Below are positions 27,580 to 34,786 of a stretch of 46,374 nucleotides of DNA, piece by piece (the first letter of the stretch is position 1; the number at the start of each line of letters is the position of its first letter). The notes below the pieces were generated by a model that was not told where the DNA came from, did no database searches, and saw only the letters and a list, made by a program, of their open reading frames with translations. A program made the translations under genes and the position numbers. Source of the stretch: Methylobacterium sp. Leaf108 (GTDB lineage: Bacteria > Pseudomonadota > Alphaproteobacteria > Rhizobiales > Beijerinckiaceae); NCBI RefSeq assembly GCF_001423265.1, contig NZ_LMND01000010.1, forward strand, positions 49,618-95,991, read 5' to 3'.

Positions 27580-28112
27580 CACCGAGCCTTCGCCGTCACA
27601 TCGTCGATCAGGCGATACACGGTCCGGTCATCGGCATCGCGCGCTTTGGTGAGGGGCAGCTCTCGCTTGCGCAAGCCCGTCAGGGCGGCACGGGTGGAAT
27701 GGGCGAGCCAGCCGGTGGCGGCCATCAGCTCGACGAGCGTGGCGCCCTGGTCGCGCCGTAGCATCGCGACGATCAGCGCCCGCTTCGTCCCGGATCTCGG
27801 CGCGATCCCACCCTGACCGAGCCCCGCATCGGCAACCAGCTTCGACGCGTCGGAGCCATCGCCATCGCCATCGAGTCCGAGCCTCTTCCGGCTGGTTGGG
27901 GGCAAGCGCAGTCCGATCCGACCGCGCTCGTCGTTGTGCCAGTACGGTTCATCCTCGCAGACCACGACCTCGGCCGCCGATGCGGTTTTGCAGAGCCTGG
28001 CGAACAGCAGCTTGGCCGCTCGGGAGTTCAGCCCGGCGGGCCGGACGATGAGTTGGTTGCGGGTTTGGGCTGCTGCTTGAAGCAGCGCGTGGTGGGGCTC
28101 GTCGATTGTCAT
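27579..28112 (-). CDS. DUF3489 family protein
   Basis: This 177-residue protein has the DUF3489 signature in its C-terminal part: TKRALIVAMLRRDQGATLVELMAATGWLAHSTRAALTGLRKR. That segment looks like a winged-helix DNA-binding fold, ending in VYRL. The N-terminal part (NQLIVRPAGLNSRAAKLLFARL, EPYWHNDERGRIGLRL) is common in the longer members. The ATG at 28112 has no strong ribosome site. It is the first gene of the DUF3489-DUF2924-recombinase unit and could be its regulator or a recombination accessory factor, which is inference from the fold and position. Confidence 0.85.
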   Translation of the reverse strand: MTIDEPHHALLQAAAQTRNQLIVRPAGLNSRAAKLLFARLCKTASAAEVVVCEDEPYWHNDERGRIGLRLPPTSRKRLGLDGDGDGSDASKLVADAGLGQGGIAPRSGTKRALIVAMLRRDQGATLVELMAATGWLAHSTRAALTGLRKRELPLTKARDADDRTVYRLIDDVTAKAR

Positions 28113-28529
28113 GGTGGACCTTGCGATGGTGCCGGCAGCGGGTCTGCTGCCACCAGCGCAACCCCGCGGATCACCAGGGATCGGCAGGGGGTGGAGGACT
28201 CACCGCGTCGGCGGCCTCGATGACCAGGACAGTTCCGCTCCGTTCGCGGCTCGAGTCCAGTCCGAAGTCGCGGAACCGACCGACACGCCAGTGCATGGCG
28301 AACAGCGAACGGGATCTCCGTCGGCCTGCGAACCCGTCTCCATCACCGTGGCTGCGTATGATGCGGAAGCTGCATCGACGACAGGCGAGAACTCGCCCCA
28401 CATCGCCCGAAAGATCCGCCCCAGCACAACCTTAGAGAAAGGGCCGCCAAAAGCCTGTTTTCTGCTAAGTCATTGAGACTGCGCATGTCTCCCGCCGCAC
28501 TCGAACTCCCGTGGTTCGCTGGGAGTGAG
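28113..28529. other. Gap between DUF3489 gene and tRNA-Ile2
   Basis: There is no convincing gene in these 417 bases. A minus-strand frame at 28171-28401 (76 codons, GTG start, containing MHWRVGRFRDFGLD) is the best candidate but matches nothing I know. The promoter of the three-gene recombinase unit should be here. I could not find a direct repeat of the tRNA 3' end that would mark an attachment site within the window. Confidence 0.35.
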
Positions 28530-28605
28530 TGGTGGGCCCGGCAGGACTCGAACCTGCAACCAGACCGTTATGAGCGGTCGGCTCTAACCATTGAGCTACA
28601 GGCCC
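28530..28605 (-). tRNA. tRNA-Ile2 (anticodon CAU, read as AUA after lysidine modification)
   Basis: The minus strand folds into a full cloverleaf of 76 bases with encoded CCA. The acceptor stem is GGGCCTG with CGGGCCC and discriminator A. The anticodon stem is GACCG/CGGTC with loop CTCATAA, giving anticodon CAT. The T arm is GCAGG-TTCGAGT-CCTGC. CAU could mean Met or Ile2. The body, especially GTAGCTCAATGGTTAGAGC and the CTCATAA loop, resembles bacterial tRNA-Ile2 rather than initiator or elongator Met, so TilS would convert C34 to lysidine. Confidence 0.85.
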
Positions 28606-28978
28606 TGCATGCTCACGCTCGCACGCCGGGATAGCCGAAGAGTCGCGTCACGTCACCCTGGCTGTATCGCCGAAACGGGTCCGATCGGGCTGGTTCCGGA
28701 TCGATCCGGTCCAGAGGATGGCACTCCCGGTCTTCGGCCCCGGCTTGCACAGGAATGCCGTTGGGGCCGACGGACCTGTGGGTTGCGCTCCGCTGAACGC
28801 GTCGGCCGCCGCTCGCAATCCCGTTCCCGCTCGGAACGGGCCCCGCTCCTTGCCATCCGATGGACCTTGATCTCGCCGGAAGCGCGGGCGATCGACGCCT
28901 TGGCCATTGCCGGGTGTGTCAGCGGAAGCCTGCGCGGCGCTCTGGAGGCGTGACGCGGGGGATGCTCACCGCCGTCCG
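28606..28978. other. Gap between tRNA-Ile2 and the FNR-type regulator
   Basis: 373 bases in which I see no supported gene. A plus-strand frame of 120 codons crosses the tRNA gene and is rich in arginine and serine, as chance frames in GC-rich DNA are. The tRNA promoter (minus strand) should lie just right of 28605. Confidence 0.4.
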
Positions 28979-29722
28979 TCAGTGGGCCGACAGGCGGTCG
29001 AGGCGGGTCTGGTCGATGATGCGCACGCCGCCCGGGACGATCAGGATGCAGCCGTCGCGGTCGAGGCGCGACAGGGTCCGGCTCACCGTCTCGATGGTCA
29101 GGCCAAGGTGGTCGGCGATGTCGAGGCGGCCCATGGGCAGTTCGAGGGTGACGCCGGACAGGCCGATCCGGGCGTACCGGGCCTGGAGCCCCGTCAGAAA
29201 AGCGGCGACCTTCTCGTCGGCGGTGCGCCGCCCGAGCAGCATCATCATGTCCTTGGCCCGGGAGAGTTCCTGGCCGGTGATCTCGTGCAGGTGCATGAGC
29301 AGGCCGGGCTGCGCCCGCAGCAGGTTCTTGAAGGCGATCCGCTCGAATCGGCACGCGGTCACCGGCCCGAGGGCGTCCGCCGAGACGGCATAGCGGTCGA
29401 GGAGCGACAAGCCGAGGAAGTCCCCGGGGAAGGCGAAGCCCGTGACCTGCCGGCGTCCGTCGGGAAGGATACGATACAGGCGAAGCGCGCCTGTGGTGAC
29501 GTTGAACACCGAACAGGCCGGTTCATCCTGCCCGAACAGGGTTTCCTTCTGGTCGAGGGAGATCCGCCGGCTCAGCGGCTCCAGGGCGTCCCGCTCGGCC
29601 AGCGGCAGGGCGGTCGACTGGCTGACGAGGCGGGCGTTGCGAATCCCGCTGTCGAGGCAGGACGGCAGAGCGCGCGCAGGCGCCGGTGTCGCTCGACGGA
29701 GCGGCAAAGAATGGATCGACAT
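28979..29722 (-). CDS. Crp/FNR-family transcriptional regulator with an incomplete cysteine set
   Basis: This 247-residue protein has a cNMP-type sensor domain (about 45-150: LFGQDEPACSVFNVTTGALRLYRIL, GFAFPGDFLGLSLL), a dimerisation helix and a C-terminal helix-turn-helix with LDIADHLGLTIETVSRTLSRL. The ExxSR recognition helix is that of FNR/FixK proteins, which bind TTGAT-N4-ATCAA. FNR needs four cysteines for its oxygen-sensing 4Fe-4S cluster. Aligned from memory, Cys22 and Cys124 are kept, while the other two positions are Ser25 and Arg31. It is therefore unlikely to hold a classical cluster and may act like a FixK-type or other redox regulator. The ATG at 29722 is the first start of the frame. 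Confidence 0.9.
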   Translation of the reverse strand: MSIHSLPLRRATPAPARALPSCLDSGIRNARLVSQSTALPLAERDALEPLSRRISLDQKETLFGQDEPACSVFNVTTGALRLYRILPDGRRQVTGFAFPGDFLGLSLLDRYAVSADALGPVTACRFERIAFKNLLRAQPGLLMHLHEITGQELSRAKDMMMLLGRRTADEKVAAFLTGLQARYARIGLSGVTLELPMGRLDIADHLGLTIETVSRTLSRLDRDGCILIVPGGVRIIDQTRLDRLSAH

Positions 29723-30379
29723 GGGTCTGTCCTTTCGCCTTGAGACGATCTCGTCGCAGTCGAAGACGCAATCGCCTCGGCGTCGTGGACGGCCTCGGGC
29801 CGCAGCAACGCCTGCCCGACGATGGCCGCCGGGGCGTTGCGTGAGCGTCCGTGGTCCATCCCACCAAAAACGCGGATACGGTCGACGCCTACGACAGCAT
29901 CGTGCTGGCCCCCATCGGGGCCGCGGCGATACCGGCCTCGACGTCGCGCTCCGGCGAGCGGATCGCGATCGGTGAGGTACGCCCCCGGCCCAGGGCGCAG
30001 AGCCTCGGAGGCGTTCGAGGCGGTACCTGCCGCAGGAAGATCCTCGGGTTTGTCCTCCGCCACCGCTGGCGGGGGCAGGTACAAGCCTGCGCCAGGGTTC
30101 GGTCCCGCAGGATGCGGACGGCGGTCGGGACCGCCCGATCCTGCACCATCGCCGGGTCCCGGCGATGTCCGGCGATCAGCCGGACCGCCATTCCGAAGGA
30201 TCGGGTCGGTGGGCACGCCATGGATGTCGTCCTCGCACCAGCATCGGGCCTCGACCGATGCGACAGTCGGCAGTCGGTCTGCCGTGGTGGTCGCGTGACA
30301 TCGAGTATATCCTTCCCGCCGGGAATGTCGGTGATCAAAGCCGACGAGGGGACATGCATAAATGGATGGCCGGTGACGG
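29723..30379. other. Divergent intergenic region between FNR-type and LysR-type genes
   Basis: 657 bases with long overlapping open frames on both strands, none with recognisable domains. The longest plus-strand frame continues through the lysR gene in another frame, which marks it as chance. The promoters of both divergent genes must lie here. I saw no clear TTGAT-N4-ATCAA box in this stretch. A LysR-type operator could not be picked out with confidence. Confidence 0.4.
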
Positions 30380-31309
30380 ATGCTCGACTGGGACGATCTG
30401 CGATTTTTCCTGGCGCTCGCCCGGCACGGCACGCTCTCGGCCGCCGCCAGGGTGCTCCACGTCTCGCAATCCACCGTCGGGCGCCGGTTGAATTCGCTGG
30501 AGGCGACGCTCGCGGTGCGTCTCCTCAACCGCACCCCGGAGGGTTACGTGCCGACCCTGGCCGGCGAGGAGGTGCGCCGGAAAGCCGAATGCCTCGAGGC
30601 CGAGGCGCTGGCCCTCGAACGCGACGTCACCGGGCGCGACATCCGGCTTCGCGGCCTCGTGCGTGTCACCTGCGCCGAGACGCTGGCCGCGCAAATCCTC
30701 GCGCCGAGCTTCGGTGAGCTGCATGCGCGGCATCCCGACATCATGATCGAGCTCATCCCCAATCCGCGCGAGCTCAGCCTCGCCATGCGCGAGGCCGACA
30801 TTGCCTTGCGGCTGAGGCAGCCCGAGCAGCACGACCTCGTCGTGCGCCATATCGGCGACATCGCCTTCGGGGTCTATGCCACCCACGAGTATCTTCGGGA
30901 TCGTGGCGCGTTGGATTTCGACGACGGCTGCTGCGGCCACCGCCTCATCACCCAGCTCGATGACACCCAGGAGATGACCCCATCCACCTGGATCACGGAC
31001 ATGGCCGCGCGCGCCACCGTGGTCCTGCAGACGAGCAGCCACGAGGCCGCCGTTCTGGCGGCCGCCAACGGTGGCGGCCTTGCCTGCCTGGCGCGGTTCC
31101 GTGGCGATGCCGAGCCCCGGCTGACCCGGCTCCCGGTGCCGACGGAACCGCCCAGCGCCGAGATCCTCCTCCTCGTTCATAAGGACAACCGCGACACCCC
31201 GCGTATCCGCGTGGTGCTGACCCACATCACCGATACCATCCACGCGCTGGCCTCGATCCTGCAGCCGCGAGATGCGGCCGAGGAGATCGCACGCGAACGG
31301 GCGGGCTGA
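30380..31309 (+). CDS. LysR-family transcriptional regulator
   Basis: This 309-residue protein is a normal-length LysR regulator. The N-terminal winged helix reads WDDLRFFLALARHGTLSAAARVLHVSQSTVGRRLNSLEA, then LLNRTPEGYVPTLAGEE. The linker helix and effector-binding domain (from about 90, LVRVTCAETLAAQILAP) follow. The style with DWDDLRFFLA and STVGRRL is that of the subgroup often acting alone on neighbouring genes. The start ATG at 30380 precedes the conserved opening by two residues. It is divergent from the FNR-type gene across a 657-base gap and converges on the ion-channel gene. The effector is unknown. Confidence 0.93.
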   Translation: MLDWDDLRFFLALARHGTLSAAARVLHVSQSTVGRRLNSLEATLAVRLLNRTPEGYVPTLAGEEVRRKAECLEAEALALERDVTGRDIRLRGLVRVTCAETLAAQILAPSFGELHARHPDIMIELIPNPRELSLAMREADIALRLRQPEQHDLVVRHIGDIAFGVYATHEYLRDRGALDFDDGCCGHRLITQLDDTQEMTPSTWITDMAARATVVLQTSSHEAAVLAAANGGGLACLARFRGDAEPRLTRLPVPTEPPSAEILLLVHKDNRDTPRIRVVLTHITDTIHALASILQPRDAAEEIARERAG

Positions 31310-31409
31310 TCGACCGGGCCCCGCCCGCTGCGGCGGCCTCAGCGGTCGACCCGCCGACGGGCGAGAGGAATCCTGAGGAGAGGCATCCTGCGGCGATCGA
31401 AGACCGGCC

Positions 31410-31931
31410 TCACGGAGCCGTCGTCGGCGGGAAGAGGCGCGAGCGGGCCGGCTCGGCGTCCTCGTCAGCCGCGGCCACGGGGGACTCCCGCGGCGCCGGG
31501 TTCTTCGCGTGGAGGGGCCAGTACCGTTCCATCGCCAGATAGGTGAACGAGGCCGACCACCCGATGAGCAGGAGGCCGTTCAGGGCCTCGACCCCGGCGA
31601 TCATCCGGGTGTGGGACGCCGGTACCTGGTCGCCGAAGCCCAGCGACGTATAGGTGACCACCGAGAAGTACAGGCAGTCCTGGAAGGTCGTGACGGGCGT
31701 ACCCGCGAAAGCGGCGTCGCCGAGCCAGAGAACCAGCAGCCAATAGGCACCCGCGTAGATCCACACCGCGATCGTGTGCCCGACGAAGGTCATCAGCACC
31801 ACGGCGAGGATACGGACCCGCGGCGGCACCGGCAGCTCCGCGAGATGCTCGGAGGTGAGGCGCAGGGTCTCGTAGAGCACCAGGATCGTGGTGACGACGA
31901 GGACGACGCTGGCCGTCATGGCGATGAGCAT
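31410..31931 (-). CDS. Two-transmembrane-type ion channel protein (K+ channel-like pore)
   Basis: With a start at ATG 31931 the protein has 173 residues. Hydrophobic segments are at about 3-20, 40-65 and 108-130. A pore loop between the last two reads LYFSVVTYTSLGFGDQVP, an Ion_trans_2-type motif in which TSLGFGD replaces the TVGYGD filter of potassium channels. The C-terminal tail is polar and proline-rich. A longer frame starts at 32084, but its extra residues are arginine-rich, overlap mxaB by 29 bases and cover an FNR-like palindrome. The shorter start has GGAG ten bases upstream and begins just before a membrane helix. Ion selectivity cannot be fixed from sequence. Confidence 0.85.
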   Translation of the reverse strand: MLIAMTASVVLVVTTILVLYETLRLTSEHLAELPVPPRVRILAVVLMTFVGHTIAVWIYAGAYWLLVLWLGDAAFAGTPVTTFQDCLYFSVVTYTSLGFGDQVPASHTRMIAGVEALNGLLLIGWSASFTYLAMERYWPLHAKNPAPRESPVAAADEDAEPARSRLFPPTTAP

Positions 31932-31989
31932 GCCGCGGCTCCGTGGGCGCGATCCAGTATCGGCATCCCATCCCGCGCGTCCAGCCGCC

Positions 31990-32003
31990 TTGACCTGCAT
32001 CAA
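31990..32003 (-). promoter_or_regulatory. FNR/FixK-box-like palindrome upstream of the ion channel gene
   Basis: The sequence reads TTGATGCAGGTCAA on the minus strand, against the consensus TTGAT-N4-ATCAA with a single mismatch. Its centre is about 65 bases before the chosen ATG at 31931, so a site centred at -41.5 would give a short leader of about 24 bases. GATACT, about 28 bases further on, could serve as a -10 element. An FNR-family regulator with the matching ExxSR helix is encoded 3 kb away. Confidence 0.5.
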
Positions 32004-32055
32004 GGCCGTGCGGCGCACCTCCGGCCGCGATCGGGTGTATCGGATCGTCCGCAGC

Positions 32056-32706
32056 TCAGGCCCAGCCCGACGCCTCCGTGGCATCGGCCTGCCGAACCGC
32101 GACCTGGATCAACTCCGCCAGGGTGCCGACCCCCAGCTTCTGGCGCATGGTCGAGCAGCTGTTGATCACGGTCCGATACTTGATCGAGAGTGCATCGGCG
32201 ATGTCCTGGTAGGAGGTGCCCTTGCTCAGGAGCGACAGGATCTGCTTTTCGCGGGCGTTGAGGTCGGCCACCGGCGAGCGCCGCGGCGCGGCGTGCAGGA
32301 TCGCGACGGCGATCGCGAGGCCGTGGTCGAGGTAGCCCTCGCCGGCGCGTACTGCATGGAAGGCCCGTAGGAACTCCGCCGTCCGGACATCCTTGAAGAC
32401 GTAGCCGATGGCGCCGCATTCCAAGGCCCGCGAGACGATGAACGGGTCGTTGTGCATGCTGAAGGCCAGGATGCGGGTCCGGCGATCGAGGGCATGGATG
32501 CGCCGGATCAACGCGAGCCCGGACAGGCCTTTCCCCTGGAAGGTCAGGTCGGCGACGACCATCGGCGGGCGCAGGCGGTGGAACAGCCGGTAGGCGCCGA
32601 CCACGTCTGAGGCCTCGTGCACGGTGCCGACGCCGGCATCCTCCATGAGGCGCCGGAAGCCGCTCAGCACCACGGGATGGTCGTCGACGATCAGGACCGC
32701 GGTCAT
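32056..32706 (-). CDS. mxaB: MxaB, LuxR/NarL-type response regulator of methanol oxidation
   Basis: This 216-residue response regulator has a receiver domain beginning MTAVLIVDDHPVVLSGF with phosphoacceptor Asp53 (MVVADLTFQGKG) and Lys in YVFKDVR. A C-terminal LuxR-type helix-turn-helix (LNAREKQILSLLSKGTSYQDIADAL, then TVINSCSTMRQKLGV) follows. In M. extorquens, mxaB is the last gene of this cluster and is needed for methanol dehydrogenase expression together with other two-component genes located elsewhere. The ATG at 32706 is 13 bases after the mxaH stop. A longer frame to 33252 overlaps mxaH in another frame and is not real. No sensor kinase is adjacent. Confidence 0.92.
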   Translation of the reverse strand: MTAVLIVDDHPVVLSGFRRLMEDAGVGTVHEASDVVGAYRLFHRLRPPMVVADLTFQGKGLSGLALIRRIHALDRRTRILAFSMHNDPFIVSRALECGAIGYVFKDVRTAEFLRAFHAVRAGEGYLDHGLAIAVAILHAAPRRSPVADLNAREKQILSLLSKGTSYQDIADALSIKYRTVINSCSTMRQKLGVGTLAELIQVAVRQADATEASGWA

Positions 32707-32719
32707 GTCGGCACCGCCA

Positions 32720-33259
32720 TCATGGCCGCGCCAGGGGCGACGTCTCCGAACGGCCCCGGTTCTCGTCCTGGGCGGCGTAGCGTTCGGTGAGCTTGGCCAG
32801 CGCGGCGGCCCGGTCGAGGCCCTGCTGGCGGGTGTTGAAATAGTGCTGGCACATCTCGCCGTAGAGCTGCTTGCGGGCGGTCGCCGCCGCGACCTCCTCA
32901 AGGCCGTCGAGCAGGTCGGCGTAGGGCTCGGCCTTGCCGGCCTCGGCGAGCATCTGGCCAAGCTGGACCGTCCGGTTCGCGACCATGCGCGGGTCCTCGA
33001 TGAAGGCCTCCTTGGCGCGGGCCAGGCTGTGGCGCAGGTGGTCCGCCTGCGCGCCGGTCTCCGGGGCGGGCCGGCCGAGCTCGCGGCTGGCGAGCCAGCG
33101 GGCGGGCTCCATCGGGTCGGTGGCCAGGAGCCAGGGTGCCACGTCGGCATCCGCCTGCGTCGCCACCAGGGCCGGTTCGTCCCTGGAGGCACCGGCCTCC
33201 TCGCCGCGGTCGCAGGCGCAGAGCAGGAGGAGGACGCCCAGCGCGGGCCCACCCCTCAT
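32720..33259 (-). CDS. mxaH: MxaH, exported accessory lipoprotein of the methanol dehydrogenase cluster
   Basis: This 179-residue protein begins with a short lipoprotein-type signal (LGVLLLLCAC) in which Cys14 or Cys16 would be lipidated, so it should sit at the periplasmic face of a membrane. The remainder is soluble and helical, with no domain I recognise (DHLRHSLARAKEAF, CQHYFNTRQQGLDRAAALAKL). The start ATG at 33259 overlaps the mxaE stop by four bases (ATGA). Position between mxaE and mxaB identifies it as mxaH. The function is not established as far as I know. Confidence 0.85.
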   Translation of the reverse strand: MRGGPALGVLLLLCACDRGEEAGASRDEPALVATQADADVAPWLLATDPMEPARWLASRELGRPAPETGAQADHLRHSLARAKEAFIEDPRMVANRTVQLGQMLAEAGKAEPYADLLDGLEEVAAATARKQLYGEMCQHYFNTRQQGLDRAAALAKLTERYAAQDENRGRSETSPLARP

Positions 33260-34218
33260 GGCCGTCCACCACCAGGGCGTCGGGCCGGGGGATCAGGGAC
33301 CACCGCGAGGCTGCGCGGGCCGGCGCCCACCGGAATACGCCCGGTCTCGACCAAGGTCGCCAGGTCGATGACGGAGACGGAGTCGGAGAACCAGTTCGCC
33401 ACGTAGGCGCGCTCGCCGTCGACGACGATGCCCTCGGGGTAGCGCCCGACGCTCACGGTCGCCTGTAGGCCGAGCTTGGCCGCGTCGAGGGCCACCACCC
33501 GTCCGGCCTGCTGGTCGGTGACGAGCACGAGGCGCCCGTCGGCGCTGGCGGCGACGCCGTAGGGCATGCCGCCGATACGGACCGTGGCGAGGACCCTGGC
33601 CGAGCCAGTCTCGAGGACGCTGAGGTCGCCGCTGCGGACGTTGGCCACGTAGAGTCGATCTTGCTTCGGGCTCAACGCCAGGGCGAAGGGGGCCTCGCCC
33701 ACCGGCAGGGTGTCGGTGCGGGTCATGGTGGCGGTGTCGACCACGCTGACCTGTCGGCTCTCCCGGTCCGCGACGTAGAGGCGACCCCGGGCGTCGAGGA
33801 CGAGGCCGGCCGGCTCCCGGCCCACCGCGACGCTTCCCTCCACCGCGCCTGTTTCCGCCGAGAGCCGCACCACCCGCGCATTCGCCCAGTCGCCGACGAA
33901 CAGCCCGGCGCCGTCCGGCGAGACCGCGATGCCGAAGGCCTGGCCCGCGAAGGGAAGGCGCCGCAGCACGGTGTTCGTAGCGGGGTCGACCACGGTGACC
34001 GCATGGCCATCGGGCTGGGTGAGGTAGAGGCGTCCATCCGGCCCGGCCGCGACCTGGGCCGGGCCGCCGCCGACCGCGATCGCCGCCAGGGTCCCGGTGG
34101 TCCCGGCCTCGATCCGTGCCACGGCACCGGCTTCCTGGCTCGCGACGTAGACCGTCCCGGCGATCCCGCGGCCGGAAGATAGCGCCAGGCAAAGGCAGGC
34201 GAGGCCGAAGCGGCGCAT
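33256..34218 (-). CDS. mxaE: MxaE, exported beta-propeller (YVTN-type) protein
   Basis: This 320-residue protein has a signal peptide (about 1-21, ending GIAG) followed by a run of NHL/YVTN-type blades. Recurrent units have the form VxVGxxPxGLxLxxxGRLYVAxxxSxxVSVVDxxT; at least six are visible, so a seven-blade propeller is likely. It should lie in the periplasm. The start ATG at 34218 is two bases after the mxaD stop, and a longer frame to 34665 only overlaps mxaD. Order between mxaD and mxaH fits mxaE. Its exact role in methanol oxidation is not known to me; a scaffold function is a guess. Confidence 0.85.
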   Translation of the reverse strand: MRRFGLACLCLALSSGRGIAGTVYVASQEAGAVARIEAGTTGTLAAIAVGGGPAQVAAGPDGRLYLTQPDGHAVTVVDPATNTVLRRLPFAGQAFGIAVSPDGAGLFVGDWANARVVRLSAETGAVEGSVAVGREPAGLVLDARGRLYVADRESRQVSVVDTATMTRTDTLPVGEAPFALALSPKQDRLYVANVRSGDLSVLETGSARVLATVRIGGMPYGVAASADGRLVLVTDQQAGRVVALDAAKLGLQATVSVGRYPEGIVVDGERAYVANWFSDSVSVIDLATLVETGRIPVGAGPRSLAVVPDPPARRPGGGRP

Positions 34219-34220
34219 GG

Positions 34221-34784
34221 TCACGGTTTGGCCCTGCCGTCCGGCATCGTGCCGGTGGCCACCCTGCCTTCGACCTTGGCCTTCAGACCTTTCAGCCCGT
34301 CGCCGAAGTAGCGAACCATGGCCGCCTTGCCGGCCGCATCGCTCAGTTCCTCGGGCGGCTCGTTGCCGGTGTCGCCGCGATAGAACCGGCCGAGCCATTC
34401 CACCTTCGATCCCTCGCCGTCGGGTGAGACCGTGAGCGTGGCGGAATAGGACGAGACCGGCAGCGCCTTCAGGTCGGCGTCCGACAGGCGGTAGGAATAG
34501 GTGCGCCCTTGCGCGTTCCACTCGTCGAGGCTCTCGTCGAGGGTGCCGCCGGCCTTGAGCGTCACCTTGCGCCGGCCACCGGAGGTGTTGCCGTCGGTGC
34601 CCTCGGCCTTGGCGACGTCGGGATGCCAGGTGCCGATACCGGCGAAATCGCCGACCACCTTCCACACCGCCTCGGGCTTGGCGGCGATGGTCACCGACTG
34701 GTGGACCTTCTGCGGCGTCGGGCCGTGGGCGATGGCGGCGGTCGCCACGAGGGCAAGGAGGGCTGCGGGTACCGCAAGACGCAT
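34221..34784 (-). CDS. mxaD: MxaD, periplasmic SRPBCC-family protein
   Basis: This 187-residue protein has a cleavable signal (about 1-19, ALVATAAIAHG). The rest has the START/SRPBCC fold pattern: VTIAAKPEAVWKVVGDFAGIGTWHPDVAKAE near the start and a long C-terminal helix. MxaD of M. extorquens is a roughly 17 kDa periplasmic protein reported to stimulate the interaction between methanol dehydrogenase and cytochrome cL. The gene is two bases from mxaL and two bases from mxaE, so it is part of the tightly packed maturation half of the operon. Confidence 0.93.
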   Translation of the reverse strand: MRLAVPAALLALVATAAIAHGPTPQKVHQSVTIAAKPEAVWKVVGDFAGIGTWHPDVAKAEGTDGNTSGGRRKVTLKAGGTLDESLDEWNAQGRTYSYRLSDADLKALPVSSYSATLTVSPDGEGSKVEWLGRFYRGDTGNEPPEELSDAAGKAAMVRYFGDGLKGLKAKVEGRVATGTMPDGRAKP

Positions 34785-34786
34785 GA

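Noticed and set aside
28530..28605. Reading the CAU tRNA as tRNA-Met.
   Set aside because: The stem and loop sequences fit the tRNA-Ile2 type better than initiator or elongator Met, though only a profile search would settle it.
28591..28953. A 120-codon plus-strand frame starting inside the tRNA-Ile2 gene.
   Set aside because: It overlaps the tRNA antisense and has arginine/serine-rich, low-information composition.
29572..30717. Overlapping frames on both strands in the fnr-lysR gap (e.g. 29851-30717 plus, 29572-30534 minus).
   Set aside because: They run into the flanking real genes in other frames, contradict each other, and carry no motif.
32056..33252. A 398-codon frame ending in MxaB.
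   Set aside because: Its first 180 codons are out of frame with mxaH and arginine/proline-rich. The true MxaB start is the ATG at 32706 at the receiver-domain opening.
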